A stretch of 51,182 nt of DNA, from contig CADALT010000015.1 in NCBI GenBank assembly GCA_902788785.1, positions 1 to 51,182 of the forward strand, read 5' to 3'. Of this stretch, positions 22,741-31,389 are shown piece after piece; the first letter of the stretch is position 1; every line of letters begins with the position of its first letter. The stretch is from an uncultured Ruminococcus sp. Its GTDB lineage: Bacteria > Bacillota > Clostridia > Oscillospirales > Ruminococcaceae. The position numbers and the translations under genes are program-made. A model generated the notes under the pieces. That model searched no databases. It was not told where the DNA came from and saw only the letters and a program-made list of their open reading frames with translations.

Positions 22741-23757
22741 ATGCACAAGGCTACAACGATATTTACTCAGCCCCCAAGCATAGTGACCTCGGCAGCTGTC
22801 GGCGGAAAGACCGAGCATGAGGGTCCCTACGGAGGCTGTTTTGACAAGATAAACGATGACCCTTATTTTACGCTGGATACCTTTGAACAGGGCGAGAGCC
22901 AGCTGCAAAAGCAGGCGGTGCGCATCGCACTGGAAAAAGCAGGACTAACGGAGGATGATGCAGATGTACTTCTCGGAGGAGACTTACTCAACCAATGTGT
23001 CGGCACGACCTACGGGGTGCGTGATTATCAGCTGCCCTTTCTCGGGATATACTCAGCCTGTTCTACCATGTCGGAGGGTCTGCTGCTGGCATCGTTCCTT
23101 GCAGCAGGAGGATTTGCAGGACTTGCTGTTGCGGTCACTTCATCACATTTCTGCACCGCTGAAAGACAGTACAGGATGCCCCTCAACTACGGCGGACAGC
23201 GTCCCCCCACCGCCCAGTGGACGGCGACAGCGTCGGGAGCGCTGGCTGTGTCCCCCTCGGGAGGAGCGCCCTATGTACGGGGCGGTACCATCGGCAGGAT
23301 CGTCGATATGGGCGTAACAGATGCAAACAATATGGGCGCTGCCATGGCACCTGCGGCATACTCGACCATCAGGGAATTCTTCCACGATACGGGCATGAAG
23401 GTCACTTACTTCGATAAAATAGTCACGGGAGACCTGGGAAAAGTCGGCAGCAGGCTCCTTTGCGAGCTGGCAGAGGGCGAATTTCCCGACCTGCGTGAGC
23501 GCCATGCTGACTGCGGACTTATGATCTATGACAGCGACAAACAGGACGTACACTCGGGCGGCAGCGGCTGCGGCTGTGCGGCAAGTATGCTCTGCGGATA
23601 CTTTGTGCCCGAATTAAGGGCAGGTCGGCTGAAAAACATACTTTTCGCCGCCACAGGCGCACTGCTCTCACCTACCATAAATCAGCAGGGCGAGACTATA
23701 CCCTCTGTCAGTCATCTGGTATGGCTTTCTTCGGAGAAAGGAGAGACAGCACAATGA
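22741..23757 (+). CDS. spoVAD: stage V sporulation protein AD
   Basis: The 338-residue protein has the thiolase-like SpoVAD fold. Typical blocks are FTQPPSIVTSAAVGGKTEH at the N-terminus, the Cys-containing GIYSACSTMSEGL, SSHFCTAERQYRMPLNYG, QRPPTAQWTATASGA and the C-terminal GCGCAASM. SpoVA proteins form the channel that moves dipicolinic acid into the forespore and out at germination; SpoVAD binds the compound. ATG 22741 has GGAG upstream. It overlaps spoVAE by 4 nt. spoVAC, normally just upstream, is absent here. Confidence 0.95.
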   Translation: MHKATTIFTQPPSIVTSAAVGGKTEHEGPYGGCFDKINDDPYFTLDTFEQGESQLQKQAVRIALEKAGLTEDDADVLLGGDLLNQCVGTTYGVRDYQLPFLGIYSACSTMSEGLLLASFLAAGGFAGLAVAVTSSHFCTAERQYRMPLNYGGQRPPTAQWTATASGALAVSPSGGAPYVRGGTIGRIVDMGVTDANNMGAAMAPAAYSTIREFFHDTGMKVTYFDKIVTGDLGKVGSRLLCELAEGEFPDLRERHADCGLMIYDSDKQDVHSGGSGCGCAASMLCGYFVPELRAGRLKNILFAATGALLSPTINQQGETIPSVSHLVWLSSEKGETAQ

Positions 23758-24110
23758 TATATATTTACGCATTTCTGGTAGGCGGACTGCTTTGCGCCGT
23801 GGGTCAGGTGCTGATAGACTTCACAAAGCTCACACCTGCACGCATACTGACTGCTTATGTGGTATCGGGCGTTATCCTGGGCGGACTGGGCATTTATGGC
23901 AAACTAAAGGATATATCGGGCTGCGGTGCTACAGTTCCGCTGACAGGTTTTGGCAGCCTTATGGCAGAGGGTGTTCGCAATGAGATCGCAGATAAGGGAT
24001 TTCTGGGCATATTCACGGGCGGACTCACAGCAGGCGCAGGCGGGATCGCAGCGGCTATGCTTTTTGCTGTGCTGGCTTCACTGGCATTCAGAAGTTCCGC
24101 ACGAAGCTGA
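23754..24110 (+). CDS. spoVAE: stage V sporulation protein AE
   Basis: A 118-residue membrane protein with about four hydrophobic segments, including LSGCGATVPLTGFG-like conserved residues (GCGATVPLTGFGSLM). It matches the SpoVAE (AEb) membrane subunit of the dipicolinic acid channel. Its ATG overlaps the spoVAD stop (ATGA), so the two are coupled. Between it and pgk is 177 bp with a weak hairpin at 24122-24141 and the pgk promoter. Confidence 0.9.
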   Translation: MIYIYAFLVGGLLCAVGQVLIDFTKLTPARILTAYVVSGVILGGLGIYGKLKDISGCGATVPLTGFGSLMAEGVRNEIADKGFLGIFTGGLTAGAGGIAAAMLFAVLASLAFRSSARS

Positions 24111-24178
24111 TAGAGTGCACTGTTCTTTCGCTCTGAAAGAAAGAATTTGAAAATTTGGTAAAAATGAGTGAAAAACCC

Positions 24179-24207
24179 TTGATTTTTTTGTCATGATATT
24201 ATATAAT
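24179..24207 (+). promoter_or_regulatory. promoter of pgk
   Basis: TTGATT (24179-24184), 17 nt and TATAAT (24202-24207), about 80 nt upstream of the start codon. Confidence 0.75.
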
Positions 24208-24287
24208 AGTATTCGGAGTTGTTATTGTTTTAACAACATAAGACGTATCCGCCCACGGCGGAAATATTATATGAGAGGTGTCACATT

Positions 24288-25508
24288 ATGGCAGGTTTAA
24301 ACAAGGTCACTGTAGAAGACATTGACGTTAAGGGCAAAAAGGTACTGGTAAGAGTAGACTTCAACGTTCCGCTGAAGGATGGCGTTATCACTAACGATAA
24401 CAGGATCACTGCTGCTCTGCCCACTATCAACAAGCTGGTAGAAAACGGCGCAAAGGTAGTTCTTTGCTCACATCTGGGCAAGCCCAAGAATGGTCCTGAG
24501 GCTAAGTTCTCCCTGAAGCCCGCTGCTGACAGACTGGCTGAACTGGTAAGCACCAAGGTAACTTTCGCAGCTGACGACACAGTTGTAGGCGACAATGCCA
24601 AGAAGGCAGTTGCTGAGATGAACGATGGCGAGATCGTTGTTCTGGAGAACACAAGATTCAGAGGCAATGACGAGACCAAGAACGGTGAGGGCTTTGCTAA
24701 GGAGCTGGCTGATCTGGTTGACGGTCAGGTATTCGTTATGGACGCTTTCGGTTCTGCTCACAGAGCTCACGCTTCCACAGCAGGTGTTACAAAGTTCGTT
24801 AAGGAAACAGCTGTTGGTTATCTGATGCAGAAGGAGATCAACTACCTCGGTAACGCTGTTGAGACTCCTGTAAGACCTTTCGTAGCTATCCTGGGCGGTG
24901 CTAAGGTCGCTGATAAGCTCAACGTTATCTCCAACCTGCTCGAAAAGTGCGACACACTCATCATCGGCGGCGGTATGGCTTACACATTCCTGAAGGCTCA
25001 GGGCAACGAAGTTGGTAAGTCTCTGGTAGATGACAGCAAGCTCGATTACTGCAAGGAGATGATCGAGAAGGCTAAGGCTAACGGCAAGAAGCTGCTGCTG
25101 CCTATCGACACAACAGTTGTTGAGAGCTTCCCTGATCCTATCGATGCAGAGGTAAGCGTTGAGATCGTTGATTCCGACAAGATCCCTGCTGATAAGGAAG
25201 GTCTGGACATCGGTACAAAGACACAGGCTCTGTTCGCTGAGGCTGTTAAGTCTGCAAAGACAGTTGTTTGGAACGGTCCTATGGGCGTTTTTGAGAACCC
25301 CACACTTGCTAAGGGTACTATCGCTGTAGCTAAGGCACTGGCTGAGACAGATGCTACTACTATCATCGGCGGCGGTGACTCCGCAGCTGCTGTTATACAG
25401 CTGGGCTTCGCTGACAAGATGAGCCACATCTCCACAGGCGGCGGCGCTTCTCTTGAATACCTCGAGGGTAAGGTTCTCCCCGGCATAGATGTTATCGCTG
25501 ACAAGTAA
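24288..25508 (+). CDS. pgk: phosphoglycerate kinase
   Basis: The 406-residue glycolytic enzyme makes ATP from 1,3-bisphosphoglycerate. Conserved blocks are [20 protein letters not shown], the hinge and substrate arginines in [43 protein letters not shown] and the nucleotide loop GGGDSAAA. Codon usage is strongly biased, as for highly expressed genes, and this creates long false reading frames on the other strand. Monocistronic between its own promoter and terminator. Confidence 0.98.
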   Translation: MAGLNKVTVEDIDVKGKKVLVRVDFNVPLKDGVITNDNRITAALPTINKLVENGAKVVLCSHLGKPKNGPEAKFSLKPAADRLAELVSTKVTFAADDTVVGDNAKKAVAEMNDGEIVVLENTRFRGNDETKNGEGFAKELADLVDGQVFVMDAFGSAHRAHASTAGVTKFVKETAVGYLMQKEINYLGNAVETPVRPFVAILGGAKVADKLNVISNLLEKCDTLIIGGGMAYTFLKAQGNEVGKSLVDDSKLDYCKEMIEKAKANGKKLLLPIDTTVVESFPDPIDAEVSVEIVDSDKIPADKEGLDIGTKTQALFAEAVKSAKTVVWNGPMGVFENPTLAKGTIAVAKALAETDATTIIGGGDSAAAVIQLGFADKMSHISTGGGASLEYLEGKVLPGIDVIADK

Positions 25509-25530
25509 TACGTCTATTATGAGATAATAT

Positions 25531-25558
25531 AGAGCAGACTTTCGGGTCTGCTCTTTTT
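25531..25558 (+). terminator. terminator of pgk
   Basis: AGAGCAGAC and GTCTGCTCT form a 9-bp stem with a short loop, followed by TTTTTAT. Confidence 0.85.
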
Positions 25559-25577
25559 ATTCCGATGGGAGGATACT

Positions 25578-26054
25578 ATGGAGCTTTGGGATGCTTATGA
25601 CAAAGATTTCAACAAAATAGACGGTATGACACTGGTCAGGGGCGAAAGGATGCCCGATGGTGTATATCATCTGGTGTGTGAGATACTGGTGCAGCATAAA
25701 GACGGTACGTATCTGCTGATGAAACGTGACAGCCGCAAGGCTTACGGCGGTATGTGGGAAGCCAGCGGCGGCGGTTCTGCTTTACAAGGTGAAGACCCTT
25801 TACAGGGCGCTTTCAGAGAACTTCGTGAGGAAACAGGCATAGTTGCCGATGAACTCACGGAGATAAGACGTGAGATAAACGCCAGAACAAAGAGCGTGTA
25901 CGTAAACTTTTTATGCATCACAGATATCGACAAGGACGCTATAAAGCTGCAAAAGGGCGAGACTGTTGACTACAGATGGGTCACGAAAGAAGAACTGCTT
26001 AAGATGCCCGCAACAAAACTGCTCACGCCAAGGACTATCGAAATGCTGAAATAA
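25578..26054 (+). CDS. Nudix hydrolase
   Basis: The 158-residue protein carries a complete Nudix box from GGGSALQGEDP to FRELREETGI (about 63-86), which binds the metal and pyrophosphate. The start WDAYDKDFNKI is typical of the IDI-like/YfcD Nudix branch. GGGAGG precedes the ATG. It lies 20 nt after the pgk terminator, and no separate promoter is evident, so it may depend on read-through. Substrate unknown. Confidence 0.88.
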   Translation: MELWDAYDKDFNKIDGMTLVRGERMPDGVYHLVCEILVQHKDGTYLLMKRDSRKAYGGMWEASGGGSALQGEDPLQGAFRELREETGIVADELTEIRREINARTKSVYVNFLCITDIDKDAIKLQKGETVDYRWVTKEELLKMPATKLLTPRTIEMLK

Positions 26055-26068
26055 TGTTCATATAATGC

Positions 26069-26098
26069 GCTCTCTCCGATATGGAGGGAGCTTTTTTT
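26069..26098 (+). terminator. terminator of the Nudix gene
   Basis: GCTCTCTCC pairs with GGAGGGAGC, followed by T7. Confidence 0.8.
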
Positions 26099-26171
26099 CT
26101 GTTAATACGGCAGCATAAATATTTTGTATTTTCAACTAAATGTGATATGGAAAATTTGTGCAGTATGCCAC

Positions 26172-26200
26172 TTGTATTTGTGATAAGTGTGTGATAAAAT
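26172..26200 (+). promoter_or_regulatory. probable promoter of the mini surface protein
   Basis: TTGTAT (26172-26177), 17 nt and TAAAAT (26195-26200). The -35 box is weak. Confidence 0.4.
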
Positions 26201-26243
26201 AGTGATATAGAATAGAGTAAGATAAGGCGTACTATGCTTATTA

Positions 26244-26269
26244 AAACAACATCAAGAATTATGTTGTTT
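26244..26269 (+). other. leader hairpin before the mini surface protein
   Basis: AAACAACAT (26244-26252) pairs perfectly with ATGTTGTTT (26261-26269) around an 8-nt loop, 26 nt before the start codon. No T tract follows, so it is more likely a leader structure or an operator than a terminator. Confidence 0.5.
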
Positions 26270-26295
26270 GAGTTGACTTTGGGGAGTGATGCAGT

Positions 26296-26505
26296 GTGAA
26301 AAAGAAGATATCAGCTTGGTTATGCACTGCTGCACTCGTGTTTACCGTAGGATGTCCTGTGTGGGTATCTGCGGATAACAGCAGTGTCAGCGAAGAGAAG
26401 ATCGTCAATCAGGATGCCAATCCTAACACGGGTGCCATGACACTCGGCACGGTGAGTGTGGCGTTGGCAGGTGCAGTGATAGTGGTCTTCAAGAAAAGGA
26501 AGTAA
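26296..26505 (+). CDS. tiny secreted protein with NPNTG cell-wall anchor
   Basis: A 69-residue protein starting at GTG 26296 (GGGGAG 7 nt upstream). It has a signal peptide (KKK, hydrophobic core, cut near VSA-D at about 26), a short exposed part of some 17 residues, then NPNTG, a membrane helix and the tail KKRK. That is a complete sortase-type sorting signal with almost nothing to display. It may be anchored as a peptide, act as a signal precursor, or be a remnant of a longer protein. It has its own terminator and probable promoter, which speaks for a real gene. Confidence 0.75.
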   Translation: MKKKISAWLCTAALVFTVGCPVWVSADNSSVSEEKIVNQDANPNTGAMTLGTVSVALAGAVIVVFKKRK

Positions 26506-26516
26506 TAACATATATC

Positions 26517-26550
26517 GACCCCGAGAAAAGTTTTCCTCGGGGTCTTTTTT
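26517..26550 (+). terminator. terminator of the mini surface protein gene
   Basis: GACCCCGAG (26517-26525) and CTCGGGGTC (26536-26544), followed by T7. Confidence 0.85.
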
Positions 26551-26563
26551 TGTATGAAGATCA

Positions 26564-27202
26564 TTAGTATGAACAGAGGCAGAACTCCCAGTCAAAAGCC
26601 CGTGGGTCTGCTTTGAAAGCTCCCATATACTCATCACGGATATGTCTCTCATAAAAATCGTATTTACCAATACCATTAGTCAGACCCGTAATATCTTCTT
26701 TTAAGGGAGTAAGCTCATTCTCGTAATGGATACTGTCAAGCAGATATATAAGTTCATGCAGGCCTGCCCCCATACTGATCGCTGTGTTCTCATCAGCCAG
26801 CTTTTCGTCCCATTCATAGTAGTCATCTTCACTCTTTTCGCTGTAGGGGACATTGTTTGCTTCGGTGCGGTTCTTTTCATGCCAGAAATGATATTTTGCA
26901 TCATGATATCGAAAACGGTCTCTTTCGGAAAAGCACCCATGACTTAAAATACAGCTGCACAATTCTCTCAAAGCGTTCTGCGGAAAATATATATCATGAT
27001 CTTCTTTTGGGTCGTATTTTTTGTCGCTGTATCGGTTTATTATCTCTACAAGAGCTTCCGTCATGGGGTAGTTATCCCTTGAACAAGTATAGGCTATCTG
27101 TACCCATGTACCGTCCAAATTACGCTGCTTGTCTTTTATAGTTATCGCTTTTCCCGTCGCTCGTTCAATTATCCTGGTCTCGATAAAAAGATCATAGCCC
27201 AT
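26564..27202 (-). CDS. hypothetical soluble protein
   Basis: A 212-residue acidic protein starting MGYDLFIETRI, with a repeated pattern of aromatic and charged residues and several Cys near the middle (LCSCILSHGCF). No motif I recognise. It follows the 27208-27663 membrane protein gene by 5 nt, so the two are one operon. The MGYDL start recalls families of small conserved unknown proteins in Firmicutes. Confidence 0.65.
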   Translation of the reverse strand: MGYDLFIETRIIERATGKAITIKDKQRNLDGTWVQIAYTCSRDNYPMTEALVEIINRYSDKKYDPKEDHDIYFPQNALRELCSCILSHGCFSERDRFRYHDAKYHFWHEKNRTEANNVPYSEKSEDDYYEWDEKLADENTAISMGAGLHELIYLLDSIHYENELTPLKEDITGLTNGIGKYDFYERHIRDEYMGAFKADPRAFDWEFCLCSY

Positions 27203-27207
27203 CAGCC

Positions 27208-27663
27208 CTATCCCCTTTGCTCTGAGTTTCCTTTGCCTAAACGGATGATGTTATATATTACACAAAAAGCTGCTCCCCCCGTTGCGGAAAAAGCGCATAT
27301 AAGACCGTCCCAGTAAGTATATATCTCGGGACTTTCAAACATCCAGGCATCTCTGAACAGCTCATGCCCAAAATCATTGAACCACGGAACGATACCATAC
27401 AGTATGGCAACGAATATCAGTGCACCTCTGTAACTGCTGTCAGGGGTGATCCTGCGCACCACCACTGATGTGAGCTTTTCAAGCAGGATGATAAGTAGTC
27501 CGCAGCCACACAAACAGGTAAATTGATCGATCAAATCCATAAATCCCGTTCTTTTCATGGTCACATAGTTTTGAAAAACACCGAGAAAATATGTAAGGAT
27601 ATTGGCTGCAGCGGTCAGGACTATCACTATTATCAGTGACAGTTTCAGATCTTTCTCTTTCAT
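27208..27663 (-). CDS. hypothetical four-helix membrane protein
   Basis: A 151-residue protein with four predicted membrane helices and no known motif. GGAGA precedes the ATG by about 10 nt, and a consensus promoter lies at 27693-27721. First gene of a two-gene operon with the 26564-27202 protein. Confidence 0.65.
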   Translation of the reverse strand: MKEKDLKLSLIIVIVLTAAANILTYFLGVFQNYVTMKRTGFMDLIDQFTCLCGCGLLIILLEKLTSVVVRRITPDSSYRGALIFVAILYGIVPWFNDFGHELFRDAWMFESPEIYTYWDGLICAFSATGGAAFCVIYNIIRLGKGNSEQRG

Positions 27664-27692
27664 ATGTTAATGTCTCCTTTTATTTTTTTGAT

Positions 27693-27721
27693 ATTATATC
27701 ACATATCATTTTCCATGTCAA
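27693..27721 (-). promoter_or_regulatory. promoter of the two-gene hypothetical operon
   Basis: On the minus strand TTGACA (27721-27716), 17 nt and TATAAT (27698-27693). The -35 box begins right after the T tract of the kinase terminator. Confidence 0.8.
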
Positions 27722-27723
27722 GA

Positions 27724-27751
27724 AAAAACCGCTGCACCAATGGTACAGCGG
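27724..27751 (-). terminator. terminator of the two-component operon
   Basis: CCGCTG (27729-27734) pairs with CAGCGG (27746-27751), followed on the minus strand by TTTTTTC. Confidence 0.8.
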
Positions 27752-27757
27752 TATCTG

Positions 27758-29230
27758 TTATTTACAAGGTATCTCGAACCAGAATGTGGTGCCCTTGCCC
27801 TCTTCCGACCTGACGCCGAAAGCAAAGCCGTGGCATTTGAGTATCTCTTTACATATGGCAAGCCCCAGTCCCGTGCCTACCACATCACGCTTGACCTTGG
27901 CATCACGGTAATAGCGGTCGAACACCTTAGGCAGCATATCTTTGGCTATGCCCTTGCCGTTGTCGCTGACCTCTATCCTTACCTTCTTATCCATATTTAT
28001 CTGTTTAAGGCGAATGACCTTATCATCATTAGTATAATTGATGGCATTGTTCAGGAAATTATAGATGACCTGATCCAGCTTATCGGGATCGGCAGTAACT
28101 TCCCTGTCGTCATCAGCCTCATATTTCATATCGTAGCCGTTCTGTTCGATGACCAGCTGATAACGGGTCATGCAGTCGTTGAGCTTATCAACAATGGAGA
28201 ATTTCTGTAGATTCAGCTCCATATTGCCCGATTCCAGCTTTGAGAGGTCAAGCAGATTATTGACCAGATTTGAGAGCCTGTCCGCCTCATCTATTATAAC
28301 CTGTACGTGTTCTGCACGCTTAACGGGATTATCTCCCGAAAGGTCACGTATCATCTCCGCATAAGCCTTGACCATGGTAAGCGGTGTACGCAGATCGTGG
28401 GAGATATTAGCTATAAGGTCCTTACGCAGATCGGACACCTTGCGCAGTTCATTCTTAGCATCGTTAAGCACCAGCGCAAGTTCTTCGGCTTCCTTATAGC
28501 CTTCGCCCTCGAACTTAACATTGAAATCGCCCTCACCGAAACGCTTGGCTGTCTTGGTTATCTGCACGATAGGTCTTGATACCCTCATGGTGATGAACAC
28601 AGTCACGATGAATGCCAGCTCGAACAGGATTATAGTGATATATATCAGCTGTTCACGTATTATGCTGACTGTGGAATCCATAGGTTCAACAGTACATTCT
28701 ATAAATAGATATGCCTGCGACGGTGTATCATCTTTATAGATCTTCTGGCAGTATATCATCTCTTTGACATCGGGATCTTTGTTGGAAAAAGTCGTGGTAT
28801 AATTAACATTGCCCGACTTTTGCAGTTCGGATTTTATCTCGTAGATATACATGGAATAATTGTTCTCGATGTCGTTATTGAGTTTTGAGAACGAGCCCAG
28901 ATTATTCTCACGCACCACGGGATTGCCCTCGCTGTCGGTGATGATTATGCACATATTGTTCTCATAAGCAACGGTACGGTTGACTATCTCCTCATCGGGA
29001 GTACCGTATGCTGTAATGATACGGTCAGCTTCATGGCTGATGCTGCTTATCTTGGCTGACTGATAATAATTGTACAAAAAAACGTACTGACACAGCCATA
29101 TAGTAATAAGTATCAGCACCGTCAGGACCATGCAGTAGATCCATACATAAGTCTGTATACCACGCCTACCCTTGAAGGTATCCCTTATCATTGCACCGAA
29201 GCGTGCAATGGCATTACTGGATCTTTTCAA
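27758..29230 (-). CDS. membrane sensor histidine kinase
   Basis: The 490-residue kinase has helix 1 (about 28-50), an extracellular sensor domain of some 145 residues, helix 2 (about 195-215), a HAMP domain, and the kinase core: H box NISHDLRTPLTMV, N box QVIYNFLNNAINYT, G1 EVSDNGKGI, F box DRYYRD, G2 GTGLGLAI. It overlaps the end of the regulator gene by 17 nt. The start is uncertain: TTG 29230 gives the full length, ATG 29191 is the first ATG. Signal unknown; the following gene cluster includes a peptidoglycan carboxypeptidase, so an envelope signal is possible. Confidence 0.93.
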   Translation of the reverse strand: MKRSSNAIARFGAMIRDTFKGRRGIQTYVWIYCMVLTVLILITIWLCQYVFLYNYYQSAKISSISHEADRIITAYGTPDEEIVNRTVAYENNMCIIITDSEGNPVVRENNLGSFSKLNNDIENNYSMYIYEIKSELQKSGNVNYTTTFSNKDPDVKEMIYCQKIYKDDTPSQAYLFIECTVEPMDSTVSIIREQLIYITIILFELAFIVTVFITMRVSRPIVQITKTAKRFGEGDFNVKFEGEGYKEAEELALVLNDAKNELRKVSDLRKDLIANISHDLRTPLTMVKAYAEMIRDLSGDNPVKRAEHVQVIIDEADRLSNLVNNLLDLSKLESGNMELNLQKFSIVDKLNDCMTRYQLVIEQNGYDMKYEADDDREVTADPDKLDQVIYNFLNNAINYTNDDKVIRLKQINMDKKVRIEVSDNGKGIAKDMLPKVFDRYYRDAKVKRDVVGTGLGLAICKEILKCHGFAFGVRSEEGKGTTFWFEIPCK

Positions 29231-29888
29231 ACTTATATCCCATTCCTCTCAGAGTAACGATAAGATTGCGGTATGGTCCGAGGGAGTTTCTCAGCATCTT
29301 GATATGTGTATCAATGGTGCGGTCATCGCCATAGAAATCAAAGCCCCATACCTCTTCAAGCAGCTTTTCTCTGGAAAGTGCTATATTCATGTTCCTTACC
29401 AGATAGAAAAGCAGATCATACTCCTTGGGAGTCATTGAAACTTTCTCGCCGTCGATCTTGACCTCACGGGCTGTGAAGTTTATCTCAAGACCCTGATAGC
29501 GGATTATATCTTCTGATTTATGTGTAGCATTTGCACGGTTGAGCACAGCCCTTATCCTCGCCATAAGCTCCTTAGGCGAGAATGGCTTGACAACATAATC
29601 ATCTATACCTATCTCAAAACCGAAAAGCTTATCATACTCCTCACCACGTGCAGAGAGCATGATAACGGGTATCTTCTTGATCTTCTGTATCTCCTTGCAG
29701 GCAGAATAGCCATCAAGTCTCGGCATCATGATATCCATAACGATAATATCAAATTCCTCATTCTTGACCTTTTCAACAGCTTCCATGCCGTCCTCAGCCT
29801 CAGCTACCTCGTAGCCCTCAAATTCGGCATATTCCTTAATTATTGTACGTATCTTGGCTTCGTCATCGACTACAAGTATCCTTGCCAT
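29214..29888 (-). CDS. OmpR/PhoB-family response regulator
   Basis: The 224-residue protein has a receiver domain (D8/D9, phosphoacceptor D52 in VMDIMMPRLDG, KP in VVKPFSP) and a winged-helix output domain ending in VWGFDFYGDDRTIDTHIKMLR and TLRGMGYKFE. GAGGAG precedes the ATG. Partner of the overlapping kinase gene. Confidence 0.95.
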   Translation of the reverse strand: MARILVVDDEAKIRTIIKEYAEFEGYEVAEAEDGMEAVEKVKNEEFDIIVMDIMMPRLDGYSACKEIQKIKKIPVIMLSARGEEYDKLFGFEIGIDDYVVKPFSPKELMARIRAVLNRANATHKSEDIIRYQGLEINFTAREVKIDGEKVSMTPKEYDLLFYLVRNMNIALSREKLLEEVWGFDFYGDDRTIDTHIKMLRNSLGPYRNLIVTLRGMGYKFEKIQ

Positions 29889-30018
29889 ATTTTTCAGCTC
29901 CTCACAAGCAAATTTTCTTATTACTTTTTCCTTTTTTCGGAAATATCAACATTATCATATTAAACCAAAATTGTGTATACTGTGTGACAGCAGGCTAAAA
30001 ACCTGTCATCTCAAAAAT

Positions 30019-30040
30019 CGCCCCTGAAAGCACAGGGGCG
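30019..30040 (-). terminator. terminator of the carboxypeptidase gene
   Basis: CGCCCCTG and CAGGGGCG form an 8-bp stem, followed on the minus strand by ATTTTTG. Confidence 0.8.
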
Positions 30041-30048
30041 AAGGTATA

Positions 30049-31179
30049 TCAATATGCATAGCCTTGATCGGGGTCGGCAGGCTGAGCCATTGCATCGGAA
30101 CTTGCATCGGCATCATTCTGAGCCTGATCTGCAAACTGACCTGCGGATGCATCTGCATCGGCGTTTGGCAGATCATAGCCCATGCCGTTATCTTCCGTAT
30201 CATTGCCGCTTGGGTCTTCCACCGTGACACCCAGGTTTTCAGCCATAGTCTCCTGAGAGATACCGTCTGCGGCATTCAGATAATCCGAGGTAACGCCCAG
30301 ATATTCTTCAAGACACAGCCCCTTTTCGGTCATATCCTTTGCGATATCAACGCCCACGTACCTGATATGCCATGCCTCATACTCATAACCCGTGATGGCT
30401 TCCTTGCCCTTGGGGAAACGTATTATAAAGCCGTAATCGGCACAATGATTGGCTATCCATCTGGCTTCTTTGGTACGGCTGAATGAGAACTCGGTGGAGT
30501 TCACATCAAAGCACAGACCTGACTGATGCTCTGAATAACCGGGTCGTGACGACACTCTGTCCGCTTCTGCCACACCTCTCTCGGAGGCATACGATGAGTA
30601 CAGCGAATACTGCTCATCATAACTTCTGTAGCCCGAGTTGATATACAGATATATACCGTCATTGAAGGCTGCGCCTGCCATCTCATCAAAAGCCTTCTGC
30701 GCTGCGGGGTCGATGCCAGGGGCATAGTCCTTTGGCAGCGAATAGGTCTTATTGACCACAAGTATTCCGTCAACAAAGGTCATGCCGTCGACCTGCTGCA
30801 TCTTATGTCCGTTATCTGCCGCACCGTCTGCATTGCTGTCAGTCTGTTCGGGCTGACTCATATCCGTTTCGGCAGCCACCGTTGAGTCGGTCTTTTTAGG
30901 TTTTATCGGCTTTGGGTGCTTTTTGCGGTAAGATGAATAGCAGCTCTTGAAAAGTATCACTGCTATTATAAGCAGTATAGTGAGTGCTATGGTCCTGTTG
31001 CGCTTCACCCTGCGCTGCTCGGCAATGCGTCTGCGTTCACGCATACGCTGCCTTATGCGCTCCTCATATTCTCTTTCCTCGGGAGTAAGCTCATACCTGC
31101 TCAGGTCATAGCTTCCCCCGTCATATCCTTGAACAGGCGGATCCCTGCGAGGATCGTATCTGTCATCAAATTCGTTCAT
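30049..31179 (-). CDS. VanY-type D,D-carboxypeptidase
   Basis: The 376-residue protein starts at ATG 31179 (GAGGAAA upstream). A highly charged cytoplasmic N-terminus of about 55 residues leads to one membrane helix and a spacer rich in Thr/Gln/Asp. The M15B catalytic domain has the zinc ligands in SEHQSGLCFDVNS and EAWHIRYVG. Enzymes of this family remove the terminal D-alanine from peptidoglycan stems outside the cell. The last 70 residues are an Asp/Ala/Gln-rich tail with no domain. It has its own promoter; the two-component pair lies downstream. Confidence 0.9.
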   Translation of the reverse strand: MNEFDDRYDPRRDPPVQGYDGGSYDLSRYELTPEEREYEERIRQRMRERRRIAEQRRVKRNRTIALTILLIIAVILFKSCYSSYRKKHPKPIKPKKTDSTVAAETDMSQPEQTDSNADGAADNGHKMQQVDGMTFVDGILVVNKTYSLPKDYAPGIDPAAQKAFDEMAGAAFNDGIYLYINSGYRSYDEQYSLYSSYASERGVAEADRVSSRPGYSEHQSGLCFDVNSTEFSFSRTKEARWIANHCADYGFIIRFPKGKEAITGYEYEAWHIRYVGVDIAKDMTEKGLCLEEYLGVTSDYLNAADGISQETMAENLGVTVEDPSGNDTEDNGMGYDLPNADADASAGQFADQAQNDADASSDAMAQPADPDQGYAY

Positions 31180-31259
31180 TATTTTCCTCACATACAAACA
31201 GTTCGTACTTTAATAGCACTGTTCCCGATAACGATATCATTACAGAAACAACACATAAA

Positions 31260-31288
31260 ATTATACCACATTATGCAAAAAAAATCAA
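31260..31288 (-). promoter_or_regulatory. promoter of the carboxypeptidase gene
   Basis: On the minus strand TTGATT (31288-31283), 17 nt and TATAAT (31265-31260). Confidence 0.75.
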
Positions 31289-31356
31289 GTCGAATGCTGT
31301 TATTGGGTGCATTATACAAAAATCTTTGTTGTTATTCATGCAGGATAACATCAAAA

Positions 31357-31381
31357 GGGACGGAGAGTTTTTCTCCGTCCC
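31357..31381 (-). terminator. terminator of the glycosyltransferase-like gene
   Basis: GGGACGGAGA pairs with TCTCCGTCCC, followed on the minus strand by TTTTG. Confidence 0.75.
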
Positions 31382-31389
31382 GAAAGCTG

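Noticed and set aside
24468-25427. 319-codon minus-strand frame opposite pgk
   Set aside because: pgk is certain and strongly codon-biased, which creates long open antisense frames. No promoter or ribosome site supports the shadow.
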